A DNA stretch of 64,000 nt from the NCBI RefSeq assembly GCF_021155775.2, contig NC_060236.1:29340238-29404237 (forward strand). The letters run 5' to 3'. Below the pieces are notes generated by a model that worked only from the letters and a program-made list of their open reading frames with translations, did no database searches and was not told where the DNA came from. This DNA is from Neodiprion pinetum (taxonomy: Eukaryota > Arthropoda > Insecta > Hymenoptera > Diprionidae). The first letter of the stretch is position 1; each line of letters begins with the position of its first letter. Position numbers and translations under genes: made by a program. Of this stretch, positions 1-11,300 are shown piece after piece.

Positions 1-67
1 TTCTCAAATGGTAAGATTGTTTCTATTTATCACTTTTATTGTAACTATAGATTTTGGTTATCCCCAG

Positions 68-363
68 GCAAAATTGCACTCGAAAAAAATGGAATATGCC
101 AATTGGACGGCGGCAAGTGCTTTTGTAACAGCTCAGGACTACATGATGAATACTGAAAACACATTAGATTTGCATTACCTGTACGTGGCTGAGGCTTTGC
201 ACGCACTGGATGTATTTTTAGAACATCAATTATCAAAGCTCAGTGAGGGTAATAAAAAATCGATGAATTTGTATATAATTACCGGACGAGGGATTCGCAG
301 TACTAAAGGATTAAGCAGGATTAAACCCGCAGTTTCTAAAAAGCTCGCATCTAAAAATATTCG
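68..363 (+). CDS. N4BP2-like penultimate exon (Smr core)
   Basis: The acceptor is the pyrimidine-rich tract ending in CCCCAG at 67, and the donor is CG/gtgaga at 364. The exon codes for the helix before Smr, the LDLH motif and the TGRG motif. It ends in phase 2. Confidence 0.8.
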
Positions 364-528
364 GTGAGAAAAATCCTACGTGTATTATTACAAAAATGAT
401 TTACAAACTGGGAAATTTCCAATTTGATATCACGATTTCTTTCTTTCACTTTTTCTATAAGGTTTATGGAGGAGAATCCCGGATGTCTAAAGGTAGTCAT
501 TCACAGACGGAATATCACGATGGGCTGA
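68..528 (+). CDS. N4BP2-like protein, C-terminal end with Smr domain (partial; two exons 68-363 and 462-528)
   Basis: Only the last two coding exons are in the window; the gene continues to the left. The joined reading frame is phase-consistent: exon 68-363 leaves CG, exon 462-528 adds G, then TGA at 526-528. The protein shows a helical lead-in, then LDLHYLYVAEAL (the LDxH-type Smr motif), then the TGRG motif followed by RIKPAV, and ends in PGCLKV plus a short basic tail. That order (helical segment, LDLH, TGRG, IKPAV, PGCLKV) is the C-terminus of NEDD4-binding protein 2; Smr domains of this family bind or nick nucleic acids. The N-terminal kinase-like and CUE parts of N4BP2 are outside the window, so the full family assignment rests on this domain alone. 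It could be another Smr protein, but the TGRG-to-PGCLKV arrangement fits N4BP2 best. Confidence 0.8.
462..528 (+). CDS. N4BP2-like last exon
   Basis: The acceptor is TTTTTCTATAAG at 461. The exon completes the split Arg codon and encodes FMEENPGCLKVVIHRRN and a short tail before TGA (526-528). The PGCLKV strand closes the Smr fold, which is why I accept this 67-nt exon. Confidence 0.78.
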
Positions 529-863
529 GTACTTACGCACACATCTCAATCAGAGAGATATACGTAAATAAATTGTGTTATTGCACTATACAACAATTGA
601 CGCGTTGACAAATCGACCAAACAAGAATGATGCAGAATTTGAAGAAAAACGACACTGAATGATCTTGAATATCCAATGGAAGAATTTCTAGGTAATTCAA
701 TACATTTTTCGAAAGGTATGCAAGAATGTACAAATCGCCAAAAAAAATTTTAATTTTTTTTTTTTTTACCTTGAAGACTAATTGATTAGCAATAAATGGA
801 TACAATAGTAATGATGTTAAGAATCGAAAATTGCCTCGCAAAATAATGTCTGAAATGGAAACA

Positions 864-914
<51 letters not shown>

Positions 915-1600
915 ATTTTGATATATGTATATTTAATATGGATTATATATATATATACATATATCAAATTGTTGGAGAAAAAACCACTAAAAAGAAGAAA
1001 GTGAATGTGACAAAATAACTGGTGTGTAAAAGCTGATGATACTTTTATACTGTATATTTTAAATCAGTTTATAGTATAACTATTACGTATAGTTGAAGCT
1101 GAAGTTATGTGCTAACTGTGTTGAACTTCTTTTAAAAGATTGCTGTGAGATCAGACAAAATCTTCATTGTTGGCCTACACTGCCTTATTTTATTAAACGT
1201 TAACACTACTAACTATAGCGTCTAGCTTCAGCTTCAATGGTAATAAACATACAAACAAATATGCGACACTGTAAATGTATTGAATTGACAAATATAATTA
1301 TTGTTTTTTAGCGTCAATAATATTACAATTATTATTGTTGTTGTGTTGTTATTACCATTATCATTATTATTATCATTGTTAGTATTATTTCCGTGGTATA
1401 CTTTTATAATAAGTTCAACATTATAACTAGTTATGCATTAATGATATATTATATTTTTGGTTTTTACTTTGTACACAATAATTGTGTGTAATTATTCTTT
1501 TAAATTCTTATATTTAAATTTCCACAAATGTATACCTTGGTTTGTATCGACTTGACGAAAAGAAAAGAAAAAATAAACAAAAAACCGTACTTTGTAGCCT
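529..1600 (+). other. Probable 3' UTR of the N4BP2-like gene
   Basis: AT-rich sequence without coding potential follows the stop codon. A canonical AATAAA lies at 1572-1577, and an earlier AATAAA-like hexamer lies near 790. The UTR end is an inference; no transcript data are available. Confidence 0.4.
866..914. repeat. (TA)n/(TG)n microsatellite
   Basis: About 18 TA dinucleotides run directly into a (TG) tract, inside the presumed 3' UTR of the N4BP2-like gene. Confidence 0.9.
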
Positions 1601-1856
1601 GTCCTTTTTGCATTATACCTACCCCCGTCTAGCAATGTCGTCACGAATTAAACATTGAAAGTATGTGTCGTACGAAAAAAGTCATACCGTGCTAATCGAT
1701 GTATTCAGTATCAGAGGGTATCGAGTTTATGCTCAAAATCCGCGATTATAAACTTGTAAGAATTTGATGAAAAAGTACCCAGTATCGCATTGTTGAAAAT
1801 ACAAATATTCGTCCATTTTTATTATAACTTTTCGCTTACATACAAGGATTCACGCA

Positions 1857-1985
1857 CGGGAGCCGTCCATAAATTATTTCACACAATACGGCAAAAGAAA
1901 AAGTGGTAAACATCACGGTTCACCACGGAGGGGTTCAAATTAATGCGTATTATGTGACACTGACGCTTGAAATGCACGAAACTGT
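1857..1985. mobile_element. Possible decayed end of a GGCGTCCAT-type MITE
   Basis: The stretch starting GAGCCGTCCATAAATTA, with a downstream GAGGGGTTCAAATTAATG, resembles the end of the better preserved element at 62000-62344. No second terminus is recognisable, so this is at most a relic. Confidence 0.3.
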
Positions 1986-2235
1986 GAAGAGAAAAAATCA
2001 CTAATTTGCAACTTTACAATGACTTTGAAGGTTCACGTTTTTGAAATATGAGATATATTTTAATTTGTTACGGCTTACTGAATTTTACGGTTAAGCAATC
2101 AGAAAATTGTGAAATTACGAAGTTACAAACTACAACCTCATTGAAATTCATGTTTATACGCGTAGTCTGTACCATCTGATAGATGCAACGTTCAACAAGT
2201 TCATCAATTTTGAAATCTGTTGCCGTGATCGGGAG

Positions 2236-4026
2236 ATATAGTCAAATGATAACATGCCGATCAACCTAATTACTAGTTGTATTTCTATTCAAATGATTAT
2301 TTTCATTGTAATAATTTCACAATGCGACGCGACGGGCGTACATACAAAACAAAAACATGCATGTCAGACTTACCTATCGCACGTAGAATGTCAGCTCACG
2401 TCTGGCTGTGTTGAAGGATAAATTCATTCATTGTGATCCTTTTCACTGCACTATATACTTGTAAATAAGTCACGTTGAAATCGAACTCTCAAAAGTAACT
2501 ATCACTTGCACACCTGCACTTTACACAACGTAGGAGCGATGAATTCGACACGAACATAACTGCTCGGAAAACGCGATTACACTGATCGGAACACCGGCAG
2601 TATTATTCGATTAACGCTTTCGGGAGAACAGTCTTTGCGAAGCATTCTGGGAAACAAAGTTTGTCTTTTGTTTCTTACGAGTGAATTTAGCGCCGGTCCC
2701 CGGTTAGACACCAATATAGTCAAATGATAACATGCCGATCAACCTAATTACTAGTTTCATTTCTATTCAAATGATTATTTTCATTGGAATAACTTCACAA
2801 TGCGACGGGCGTACCTGCAAAACAAAAACATGCATCTTACCTATCGCATGTAGAATGTCCACTCACGTCTCGCGGTGTTGAAGGATTAATTCATTTATTG
2901 CGATTCTTTTCACTGCACTATATGTTTGTAAAAAAGTTACGTTGAAAGCGAACTCGCACTTTACACACCGTAGGAGCGACGAATTCGATACGAACATAAC
3001 TGCTCGGAAAACGCGAATACACTGATCGAAATACCGGCAGTATTATTCGATTAACGCTTTCGAGAGAACAGTCTCTGCGAAGCATTCTGGGAAACAACGC
3101 TCGTCTTTTGTTTCTTACGAGTGAATTTAGCGCCGGTCCCGGTTAGACACCAATATAGTCAAATGATAACATGCCGATCAACCTAATTACTAGTTTCATT
3201 TCTATTCAAATGATTATTTTCATTGAAATAACTTCACAATGCGACGGGCGTACCTGCAAAACAAAAACATGCATTTTACCTATCGCATGTAGAATGTCCA
3301 CTCACGTCTCGCGGTGTTGAAGGATTAAAACATTTATTGCGATTCTTTTCCCTGCACTATATGTTTGTAAAAAAGTTACGTTGAAAGCGAACTCGCTCTT
3401 TACACACCGTGGGAGCGACGAATTCGATACGAACATAACTGCTCGGAAAACGCGAATACACTGATCGAAATACCGGCAGTATTATTCGATTAACGCTTTC
3501 GAGAGAACAGTCTCTGCGAAGCATTCTGGGAAACAACGCTCGTCTTTTGTTTCTTACGAGTGAATTTAGCGCCGGTCCCGGTTAGACACCAATATAGTCA
3601 AATGATAACATGCCGATCAACCTAATTACTAGTTTCATTTCTATTCAAATGATTATTTTCATTGAAATAACTTCACAATGCGACGGGCGTACCTGCAAAA
3701 CAAAAACATGCATTTTACCTATCGCATGTAGAATGTCCACTCACGTCTCGCGGTGTTGAAGGATTAAAACATTTATTGCGATTCTTTTCCCTGCACTATA
3801 TGTTTGTAAAAAAGTTACGTTGAAAGCGAACTCGCACTTTACACACCGTGGGAGCGACGAATTCGATACGAACATAACTGCTCGGAAAACGCGAATACAC
3901 TGATCGAAATACCGGCAGTATTATTCGATTAACGCTTTCGAGAGAACAGTCTCTGCGAAGCATTCTGGGAAACAACGCTCGTCTTTTGTTTCTCACGAGT
4001 GAATCTGGCGCCGGTGTCCGATTAGA
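2236..4026. repeat. Tandem array of about four ~439-bp units
   Basis: The phrase ATATAGTCAAATGATAAC recurs at about 2236, 2714, 3153 and 3592. The last three starts are 439 bp apart. The first unit is longer (about 478 bp) and more diverged, and the third and fourth are nearly identical. Each unit carries GCATTCTGGGAA near its right end and TTACCTATCGCA in the middle. The array lies between two convergent genes. No coding content was seen; the short open frames in it repeat with the units. Confidence 0.92.
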
Positions 4027-5085
4027 CATGAACTAGAATCGAGAATTGAAGAATCATCAAATACAGAATATACTACTGCGAATTTCTTCGCCGAAGGTTA
4101 AGGGGATGCTATAATAGATTTAGATGTTGACATACGTATCTTCAAATGTCTTAAGTCCGCACAGGTATCTCAAACTCGAAAGAGGGCACAACTGCTCAAT
4201 TCTACATATAATTCTGAACAAAAACATTTCAATATATTTTCATTTGATGCAAAAATTAAAGAAATGGCATGGAATATATGAAATCACGTTAATAAATTCG
4301 TAGTTTTCATAGCGTTTTTCTTTTATTTTTGCGTAAAAGCGAAATGTTTTTCTTTAGACTTGCACGTGAAATTGGTCTGTTAACCACTTTTTAGCGTTAG
4401 AGATTCGTGGAATTAGATATTCTAATATATATATACGTCTACATCGAAATCAACTGTAGCATCCCCTTAAACGCATTCGATGCAATGTTTTTTAGGAGGC
4501 AATAAAATTATATCCACGCCCTTGGTCGCCCAAATACCTTCGACGAGTGCTCGATATCATTTGGAAAGTCTCGTATCGCGCTAGTTTTGTACGCACAAAT
4601 TAGGTATAGGCAGTTGAATTACGAAAACGCTTTTTTTAGTTCCTTGGTTGTCAAATAATAATGAACATGATTATCTCATCTTGTTTTTGCGGAACGAATC
4701 AATAAATATATACTCGTTTGATAATCAAAATATCGTCTTTAATGTCACGATGATTGTTCGTTGCGATACATGCAACTCGTTAATTTCAATTATTTTTCTT
4801 CTCTTTCGAAACCATTATTGATAACTGAATTGCTATAACTTATGCATTTTGTATTGCCCTTATAAAGTTTATGTATCACTGAAAAATTCCGAATACAGAT
4901 TAAATCCACTGTAATCATGCGAACGATCAATCAACTGGGAATTTTTGAAGATTTTGAATCACAAATAATTCATTTCAGAGCAGTGTTTAGAATTGTCTTT
5001 ACTCAAGCTGAATTCGCTCTGGTCTAAAATACTTAAAAATCGCAATCCCTAGATACTTACCGATTGTATACGTATACGGCAAGTA
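4027..5085 (-). other. Probable 3' UTR / intergenic sequence downstream of the MOK-like kinase
   Basis: AT-rich non-coding sequence. On the - strand an ATTAAA-like signal lies near 4738 and an AATAAA at 4322-4327, both possible cleavage signals for the kinase transcript. Nothing else was recognised. Confidence 0.35.
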
Positions 5086-5434
5086 TTATTTAATGTTTCC
5101 AAATTTGTTGCGCTTTTCATATAATTTTTTCGGGCTTGGTCGTATTTTCTTAGAAGGAATGACACTGCTCGGAGTTGGACTGAGCGATTTTGATTCGTGT
5201 TTAGGAATTTTCTTAGCTGGACTTTTGGCAATGGGAGATTTAATAAACGGCGTCATTTTTCCGGTCGTAAAATCTGCGGGCGTAGCCCGCTCAGTGATTG
5301 TTGCGAGTCTTGTTTTCTGGCGACGATTACCGCACAGTATGTTAGAATCGCAAATTTGCGCCATCCCAGAAGCACCGCCAGATCCTCGATGGACGAGCAT
5401 CTCCGGCTTTTGCGTAATTATCATCGGCAAGAAG
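5086..5434 (-). CDS. MOK: MOK-like last exon
   Basis: The acceptor is CTTTTCTTTCAG, with a strong pyrimidine tract. It encodes a tail with [12 protein letters not shown] and [11 protein letters not shown], several Ser-Pro sites and many lysines, and ends with TAA at 5086-5088. Confidence 0.68.
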
Positions 5435-8354
5435 CTGAAAGAAAAGATATTGCCGATCACTCTAAATTTAATTGCATTACAGTACCCGCAGACTCAATTT
5501 TTACAGTGAAATTAGACGGCAAATTAACAACATACATGCTTGTCTTATACCTGTTCGTTCTATAATCATCCTTCTGCTCAACGTGATGTTTCTGCTCATA
5601 GCTTTGATCGAAACTCCTCTCTGCGCGAGAGTTGTAGTGGGTTCCTAGCGTTGACGGGCCTCGTTTAATGGGAGCATTCCTCAATTCTACTGGACTGGTG
5701 CTACTCTCTCTGGATATTATCATTTTGCTGCTATTGCTAATACTTGGGAGCTTAGGACCCGAAATATCAGACGTATCGGAAGCACTGCCCTGTGAATATT
5801 GTACAGGTAAAATAAGCATAAGTACATTAAGGTATCAATGCATGCATGAATTTGTCATGTCCAAGAGAACCGAACTGTTATTATAATTTTTCACGAATTA
5901 AACGCAATGCGAATTTTACCTTCGAAGCTCTTTCGCCAATCTTAACGATACGTTGCCTCTTCCGATGGCAAATATTAGCTGTTCCCCAAGCCCTGGTCAA
6001 TTTTTTTTTAGTCTCTTCGACAACGACGACGTTACTTTTGTCGGACTTTGAGATTTTCGTTGCAGTAGATTTGTTCGACGACTGGTTGCTCGTACGTCTC
6101 GCGTAATTTGGACTGGATGCGACAACTCTGGGCACTTTGAGCCCGCAGATGTTCAAATTTGCTACGGGGTCAGCCATTTGGACCAGTTTCGATTGATGAG
6201 AGGATATAGGTGGCTGGAAATTATTAAATGCTGACTGACATGATCTACCGTCTCAAATGGGATGTTTTACTTTTTGCTTTCGCCGGCGTTCTGACGTTAT
6301 ATAACTTAACAAAACCGGGTTTCGCCATTGGCAATTGGATTGTTCATGCGATGAGTTGGACGGTGTTATTAAGTTTGTCATCCTTGGCGATTCGTTCTCC
6401 CTGCGAATTTATTAAACCTTAGGATTATTCACTATTTTTATCTATTATAGGAAATATACTTTCGATACTGAAATCCTGAAAGTATAAATCTCCTCGTGGG
6501 TAACATATGTGAAAAGTTGAAATAAATCTGTTCGTAAATTTTTCAAGAATCGAGTATTGCCTTAGATCATTGAAATAGCGATGTTCCATTAATCGTTTGA
6601 CGTTGCTTCTATTCTCAGGATCGTAGACAAGCATAAGTTTCAGAATATCTCTACCAGCGTCAGTGACTTGCGGCAATAAATTAGCAACGCCTGATCCCCC
6701 TTTAGTAGGAAAGAAGTATTCACAGTTTCTTGACTTACTGCTTAAGGGGTATAAAATTTATAACAACATATTAATCATGCCGTAAGCACGTACTGAAAAG
6801 TCTCGGCCAATTTTCAGTGAACGTTGCAAAGGATAAAGTCAAATAAAATAAGAATAATTAGGATGTTGGTCTAGGTAAAAGTAATATTCAACTTGACTTA
6901 CTGTCTGCGAAATTTAGCTACTAATCTTGCATGCGGTGTGCCTAGTATAGAGTGAATTTTAGTAATCTGATCAACCTCGTTGGATCCGGGAAAGAGCGGC
7001 TTGAGCCTGAAACAGGGATCGAAAAGCGTACCAATAACGGTACAAATCGCAAAATCTACGTACGTATTCCACTGTAAATTTACTATCCTAACTCTTTCGC
7101 AAATATTCGAATAGACGATAAGGATAAAATAATACGTGAGAAGTTCGTAGAATACGCAGCCGGTAGCCCAGACGTCCATTTTTGGTCCATAAAAACCAGT
7201 TGTTAGTAAACATTCCGGAGAACGATACCAGCGGGTTGAGATGTACTCGGTGTAAGGTGGCCTGCTGTAAATGCCTCTTATTGATCCAAGATCTGCCAAT
7301 TTAACTACGTCCCCCTGCACGTGAAAAATCAACCATAGATTAATTGTCACTATTTTTGATTGATAAATTGTCACCATTGCTCATTTAGGATCATATCAAC
7401 AATAACCCATCACTTATGATTCTGTAATACAGGTATAACAGGTGATGTGTTTTATACACTCCGGTTGATCAGCATGAATAATCATCGATTTTTAGCTGTA
7501 AAATTACTTGTAAAACGAAGCAAAAAACGTACAGCTCAGATAGTATAATTATGTTGTAAGCAATTCGTTCCAATGTTTGAACCAGTTTAAAATTGTTTGG
7601 GTAACCAAACAACACAATTGTTAAAAGTAATAACAGTAGTATAGTATTCCTATGGGAAATGATTACCTTTAATAATATATTCTCCGGTTTAATGTCTCTA
7701 TGGAAGATGCCATGCTTGTGCAAGTGTTCAAGACCTTTCAGTAACTGGTACAAGTAGATTTTAACCCTATCTTCAGTCAAGGCACGTCTGTGGTAACACG
7801 TGTATACCGATTAATGATGGAATAGAACCACGAATTTGAATCGCAGGGCATGCAATGCACGGTAACAAGGATATCTTATCACCGTAGTTATTCTATCGAT
7901 TTATGTATTTGCACGTTACCCTTTTCTTGCCTTCATTAAATCGTACAAGCTCATATCCATCAGTTCGAAGATCAGAGTGACTTTTCCAGGAAGTGGATCG
8001 CTGCGGAGTAAAGAAAAATGAAAATTATTCCACCAATTGCCCTAATTGCTGCTATTGTCACCGCTTACTAGTGCGATTCGACCATGTAAAGAATGTTGGG
8101 ATGACGACTGATCTTCCTCATCGCTATCACCTCTGGACTCTCCAAAATCTCGCTCATGCTGTAGATAATTTAAAAATTACGGGTAAGAAGAAACATTTAT
8201 AACCCGTTGAATAACTGGAATACAAAGATAAGAATATACCTTTGATAGATTTTTTTTAACCGCTTGGCAGCGTATAGGCTTCCTGTTTCTCGGTCCTGAC
8301 ATTTTAATACTTCGGAAAATGATCCTTCGCCAATTTTTTGCAGCACCTTATATT
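5086..8354 (-). CDS. MOK: MOK-type serine/threonine kinase (MAPK/MAK/MRK overlapping kinase); N-terminal start exon not found
   Basis: Eleven phase-consistent exons (8354-8240, 8158-8069, 8000-7920, 7787-7667, 7314-7136, 7006-6902, 6737-6561, 6400-6271, 6213-5920, 5789-5551, 5434-5086) give about 625 residues. The kinase domain shows the glycine loop GEGSFSEV, the AAKRLKK lysine, [11 protein letters not shown], the catalytic loop [11 protein letters not shown] where DFG is usual, the TEY activation loop in [17 protein letters not shown], and [12 protein letters not shown]. The FELMDM, TEYIST and SPECLL signatures fit MOK better than MAK or ICK, which have TDY. No ATG lies in frame at the first exon, so a short upstream exon must supply it. 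The last four exons encode a long, basic, Ser/Pro/Lys-rich tail; human MOK is shorter (about 419 residues). The tail exons are less certain than the kinase exons. Confidence 0.85.
5551..5789 (-). CDS. MOK: MOK-like exon j (tail)
   Basis: The acceptor is TATTCACAG and the donor GAACAG/gtataa. It encodes a polar, Ser-rich segment beginning [20 protein letters not shown]. It starts in phase 0 and ends in phase 2, matching both neighbours. Confidence 0.65.
5920..6213 (-). CDS. MOK: MOK-like exon i (basic Ser/Lys-rich tail)
   Basis: The acceptor is TAATTTCCAG and the donor TCGAAG/gtaaaa. It is 98 codons, phase 0 on both sides, rich in Ser, Asn and Lys (for example [20 protein letters not shown]), with a basic stretch HRKRQRIVK that could be a nuclear localisation signal. 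Confidence 0.65.
6271..6400 (-). CDS. MOK: MOK-like exon h (tail)
   Basis: The acceptor is ATTCGCAG and the donor CAAAAA/gtaaaa. The open frame reads [17 protein letters not shown] and continues to SERRRKQK. No homology is recognised; it is accepted because the phases join exons g and i. The weakest exon of the gene. Confidence 0.5.
6561..6737 (-). CDS. MOK: MOK-like exon g: end of kinase domain, probable GC donor
   Basis: The acceptor is TTAAGCAG. It encodes [35 protein letters not shown] and HRYFNDLR, closing the kinase fold. No GT donor gives a phase fitting the next exon, but CTAAG/gcaata does, so a GC-AG intron is proposed. Alternatively the frame runs on to a stop at 6425, giving a shorter isoform. 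Confidence 0.68.
6902..7006 (-). CDS. MOK: MOK-like exon f
   Basis: The acceptor is CCCTGTTTCAG and the donor AGACA/gtaagt. It encodes [20 protein letters not shown] and [14 protein letters not shown], the CMGC-type region before the insert. Phase 1 in, phase 2 out. Confidence 0.86.
7136..7314 (-). CDS. MOK: MOK-like exon e: DLG and TEY activation loop
   Basis: The acceptor is CACGTGCAG. It encodes [37 protein letters not shown] and [15 protein letters not shown]. The metal-binding motif reads DLG. The donor CTCAC/gtatta is weak but is the one that joins in frame to the next exon. Confidence 0.88.
7667..7787 (-). CDS. MOK: MOK-like exon d: catalytic loop
   Basis: The acceptor is TACCACAG and the donor AAAG/gtaatc. 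It encodes [20 protein letters not shown] and [20 protein letters not shown], including the catalytic Asp of HRD and the Asn of PEN. It ends in phase 0. Confidence 0.9.
7920..8000 (-). CDS. MOK: MOK-like exon c: hinge region
   Basis: The exon lies between TCCGCAG and AAAAGG/gtaacg. It encodes [20 protein letters not shown] and LMKARK. The FELMDM hinge matches the CELMDM of human MOK. It is 81 nt with matching phase. Confidence 0.8.
8069..8158 (-). CDS. MOK: MOK-like exon b: alphaC helix
   Basis: The exon lies between ATCTACAG and CACTA/gtaagc. It encodes [20 protein letters not shown] and NILYMVESH, aligning with the alphaC / HPNIL region of MOK. The phase matches on both sides (1 nt in, 2 nt out). 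It was found by joining frames and is too short to stand out alone. Confidence 0.78.
8240..8354 (-). CDS. MOK: MOK-like exon a: glycine loop and ATP lysine
   Basis: The acceptor GACACTTGCAG precedes AATATAAGG, and the donor is AAAG/gtatat. It encodes [16 protein letters not shown] and [10 protein letters not shown]. It starts with two bases of a codon and ends in phase 2. The frame stays open upstream but has no ATG, which supports a missing first exon. Confidence 0.8.
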
Positions 8355-11300
8355 CTGCAAGTGTCAAAATTGACGGACACGTTGTGCAATGGTGTTGTGA
8401 CAAGCATTGTAAGTGCAGGGAAAAAGAAAATGAAAAATATAAAGCGTATTCCGACGAAAAAATATGCGAAATGCTAAAAGAGGATGACAAGATGAAATTG
8501 ATAGTGGTTTAAGCTATACTTGACGCGTGACAAAGATATTTCAAAGTGACGTGACAATTGGTTAAATGATTGCAAATTACGTGATTTACTTTTTAAAAAG
8601 CTTGTAGACATAACGACTGCGTTGATAATGAAGGTTGTAGATCCAGGTGCGAATCGCTACATGCTTTTAATGATGATGAATTGGTCATTAATATTGTGAC
8701 GAGGGGCATTCTTCTGGGTAGAAACCATTTTCAGAAACGGTCTGATTGTTTTTTTTTTTTTTTTGTCCAAGGTGGAATTCAGAGGACGTCCGAGGCGCAC
8801 CGGAAGTGGCTCTTCGGCAACGATTTTTTTGTTACGCGCCGTCATCTGTGGAAATATCTGGTAACTACCCATGCTGTGATGACGGTAGTAGGGTCCTGTA
8901 ATACCGCTATTGTTTTAAAAGCTAACAACTAATCGAACCCATGGAGCGAACCATCGGAATAACTCATTTCAAAAATTGGTTCGTTCGCCGACTATATTCA
9001 GCTCAACTGAATATTTTTGTTGAATATTTAGTTATGGCTGAATCAGAATAGTACCGGAGAAAATTAAATTCTCGTCGCGTTTCTGACATCTCATGATCAA
9101 CATGTGTTAACCAATATACGTCAGATTGTGCCCGAATTCAAGATTTATCGACAAATTTACACGTTCATTATAAAATTTAATTACTTTTGAGACGGCATTC
9201 CTGTAAACGACATATTAACGAATTTTTCGGGGGATCTGTGAAGTCACGGTGTAAACATTTGACGATCGAGGGGCCGCCATCTTTATAAACAATCGTACGA
9301 ACTCTATTAACACGAAGAGGATCGCGTCTCGTACGTCGAGTTATTTTCTACTGGGATTGAAAATCTTAAAATTACAGAGCCAATTACTAGTGAGATTAAT
9401 AGATTTCTTAATAGACACAAATAATCACTGACTGTAACGTTTCCCGTGGAGGTAGGGATTTTTTTTAATCGACATGTCGGTATCATTTTATCATAAGTTT
9501 GGGACTCGGTCGGAAAAAAGCAATACAAATTACCGAGGGAATATCTGCAAGCGATTAAGTATCATCGTTGATCAGACGATATGAGAATTATTTGCTAATT
9601 TTGGGCGTAAATTCCCAATGAGTAATAATTTGAAAGCGAATTACTCAGGCATACGGATTATTTTATACAGGTGATTCCGATTTTCTGTTAACTACCGTTC
9701 CGTGAACGTAACGTAAGTTGCATATGCACTGATCAGCCGCCTGCATATAGATAACAACTGTTTTAATATTGTGGTGCAAATTGTCTGCACACGAACAAAG
9801 TCGCTACCTAACCTTAGGCAACCGTGCGTTTCACACGCGTAGCACAAGTTGCCTATGCTCAGGCGCACCACGAAGTCCTCCCAAGTCTTCCTAGGATCAT
9901 TCAGTATAGGGCTAATTTTGTCAGATTTTAGATATCAAATTTAACGTTTTAAATTGCAGTGCATCCAATGTTTAATGAATCCTTCAGAAAGATTGAGGCT
10001 GACAATGAGCCAAATGTTCCAGAGACTAAGAACGCGTCGCGGTACGAATTAGTCACACGTCTTTGAAATTGTATTGAATTCGTGTAAAGAGGAAACGTAA
10101 CATTTTCGGAGTATTAGACCTGTGAAAGCTTGTTAATTATATGGATATTTGTTTTCCGTTGAGGAACCCGGCAAATTTGCACGTCGATATTTTGCTAGCT
10201 CTACTCTAGCATTCCAATAGTTATTCAAAATGTCCGTGCACTTATTAGCTCCGTATTGTAGACAGTGCAACAGAAATTTTTTGATTCTGTGTTTCATTCA
10301 TTCGGGTTGGCGGTAGAGAACAGATTCATTATTCATAATCTCTTCAACCATCTAGACATACAAGAATTTATTCATTCTCCCCTTACTCCCTATGTTTCTT
10401 ATTTCTTCTCGAATCCACTTTCACGTTACTTCACGGTAACTTGGCGAATATTTTGGGCATGTAACGCTGAAGCTTTAATATAAATTTTTTCGAGACACGC
10501 ATCAGTTGTAAACTTTTCAGTTACAACGACAGGAACTCAAATGAGCATAAAATCTCTGCCGCAATTCTTTTCACTTTTATTTTTGTCATATCTGTGCAGA
10601 CCCAATTAACATTAAGCCTGTACATTGCCATGTTTTCGCTTTCTTTTGATCGCATAAAATCCAGGGTTGTGGAATTTAATTATCTTCGAACGATCCCGGA
10701 ATCATCATCAAGTTCATATTTCGATATTGCCCTGTGGTTACGCCAGCTAATCGGAAATCGACACCGAGACTTATCACCACCCCTGACGTTTCGAGCTTCT
10801 TGCTTTGACGTCGGGTTCCGGTCGGCGCGTTTACGACTTTGCCGTTTCTTCACGACGATCACGACATGGGCTTATGGCTGCCGTTACTTTTTCTCAGTGG
10901 AGATTCGAACCGCACTTGATCTAATTCTCTCTTTCCCGTTTCCGAAATGTTGCCATCCAATGATGACCAGATCCTGCTATTACTTTTTATAATTATTCAC
11001 CATCGAGCTAGTATTTTTGTCTCGTTTTACATTAAAATCCTCGCTGAATTCTCGTTTTCTAGTATCTCATTCGCATTCTTTCGTCTTATTTTTACCCCTC
11101 CCCGTCTCATTTATGCTCCAATAATCAACCGCGTTCACGCTTGTCTGACGTGTCCTTAAGGCCTCTGGGGCCTTACACGATTCTTGTTTCAAATTCCTTA
11201 TTGCAAACACGGATTTAAAAGGTACTGAAAAAACATGGTGAAACATCGATAACCGCGGAGGAAGCAGAATTATGTCCGTTTTTGCCTTTCCTGCCCTACT

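Noticed and set aside
2236..4026. CRISPR-like reading of the tandem array
   Set aside because: The units are about 439 bp and contiguous, without short repeats and unique spacers; the genome is eukaryotic.
6902..8354. MAK/ICK identity for the kinase
   Set aside because: MAK and ICK have TDY and FGLARE-type segments; this protein has TEY with LGSIRG and SPECLL, which fit MOK.
8657..8872. Frame with MTARNKKIVAEEPLPVRLG and a following A run on the - strand
   Set aside because: I considered a retrocopied mRNA end or the missing first kinase exon. No family match, no fitting donor, and the A run is short.
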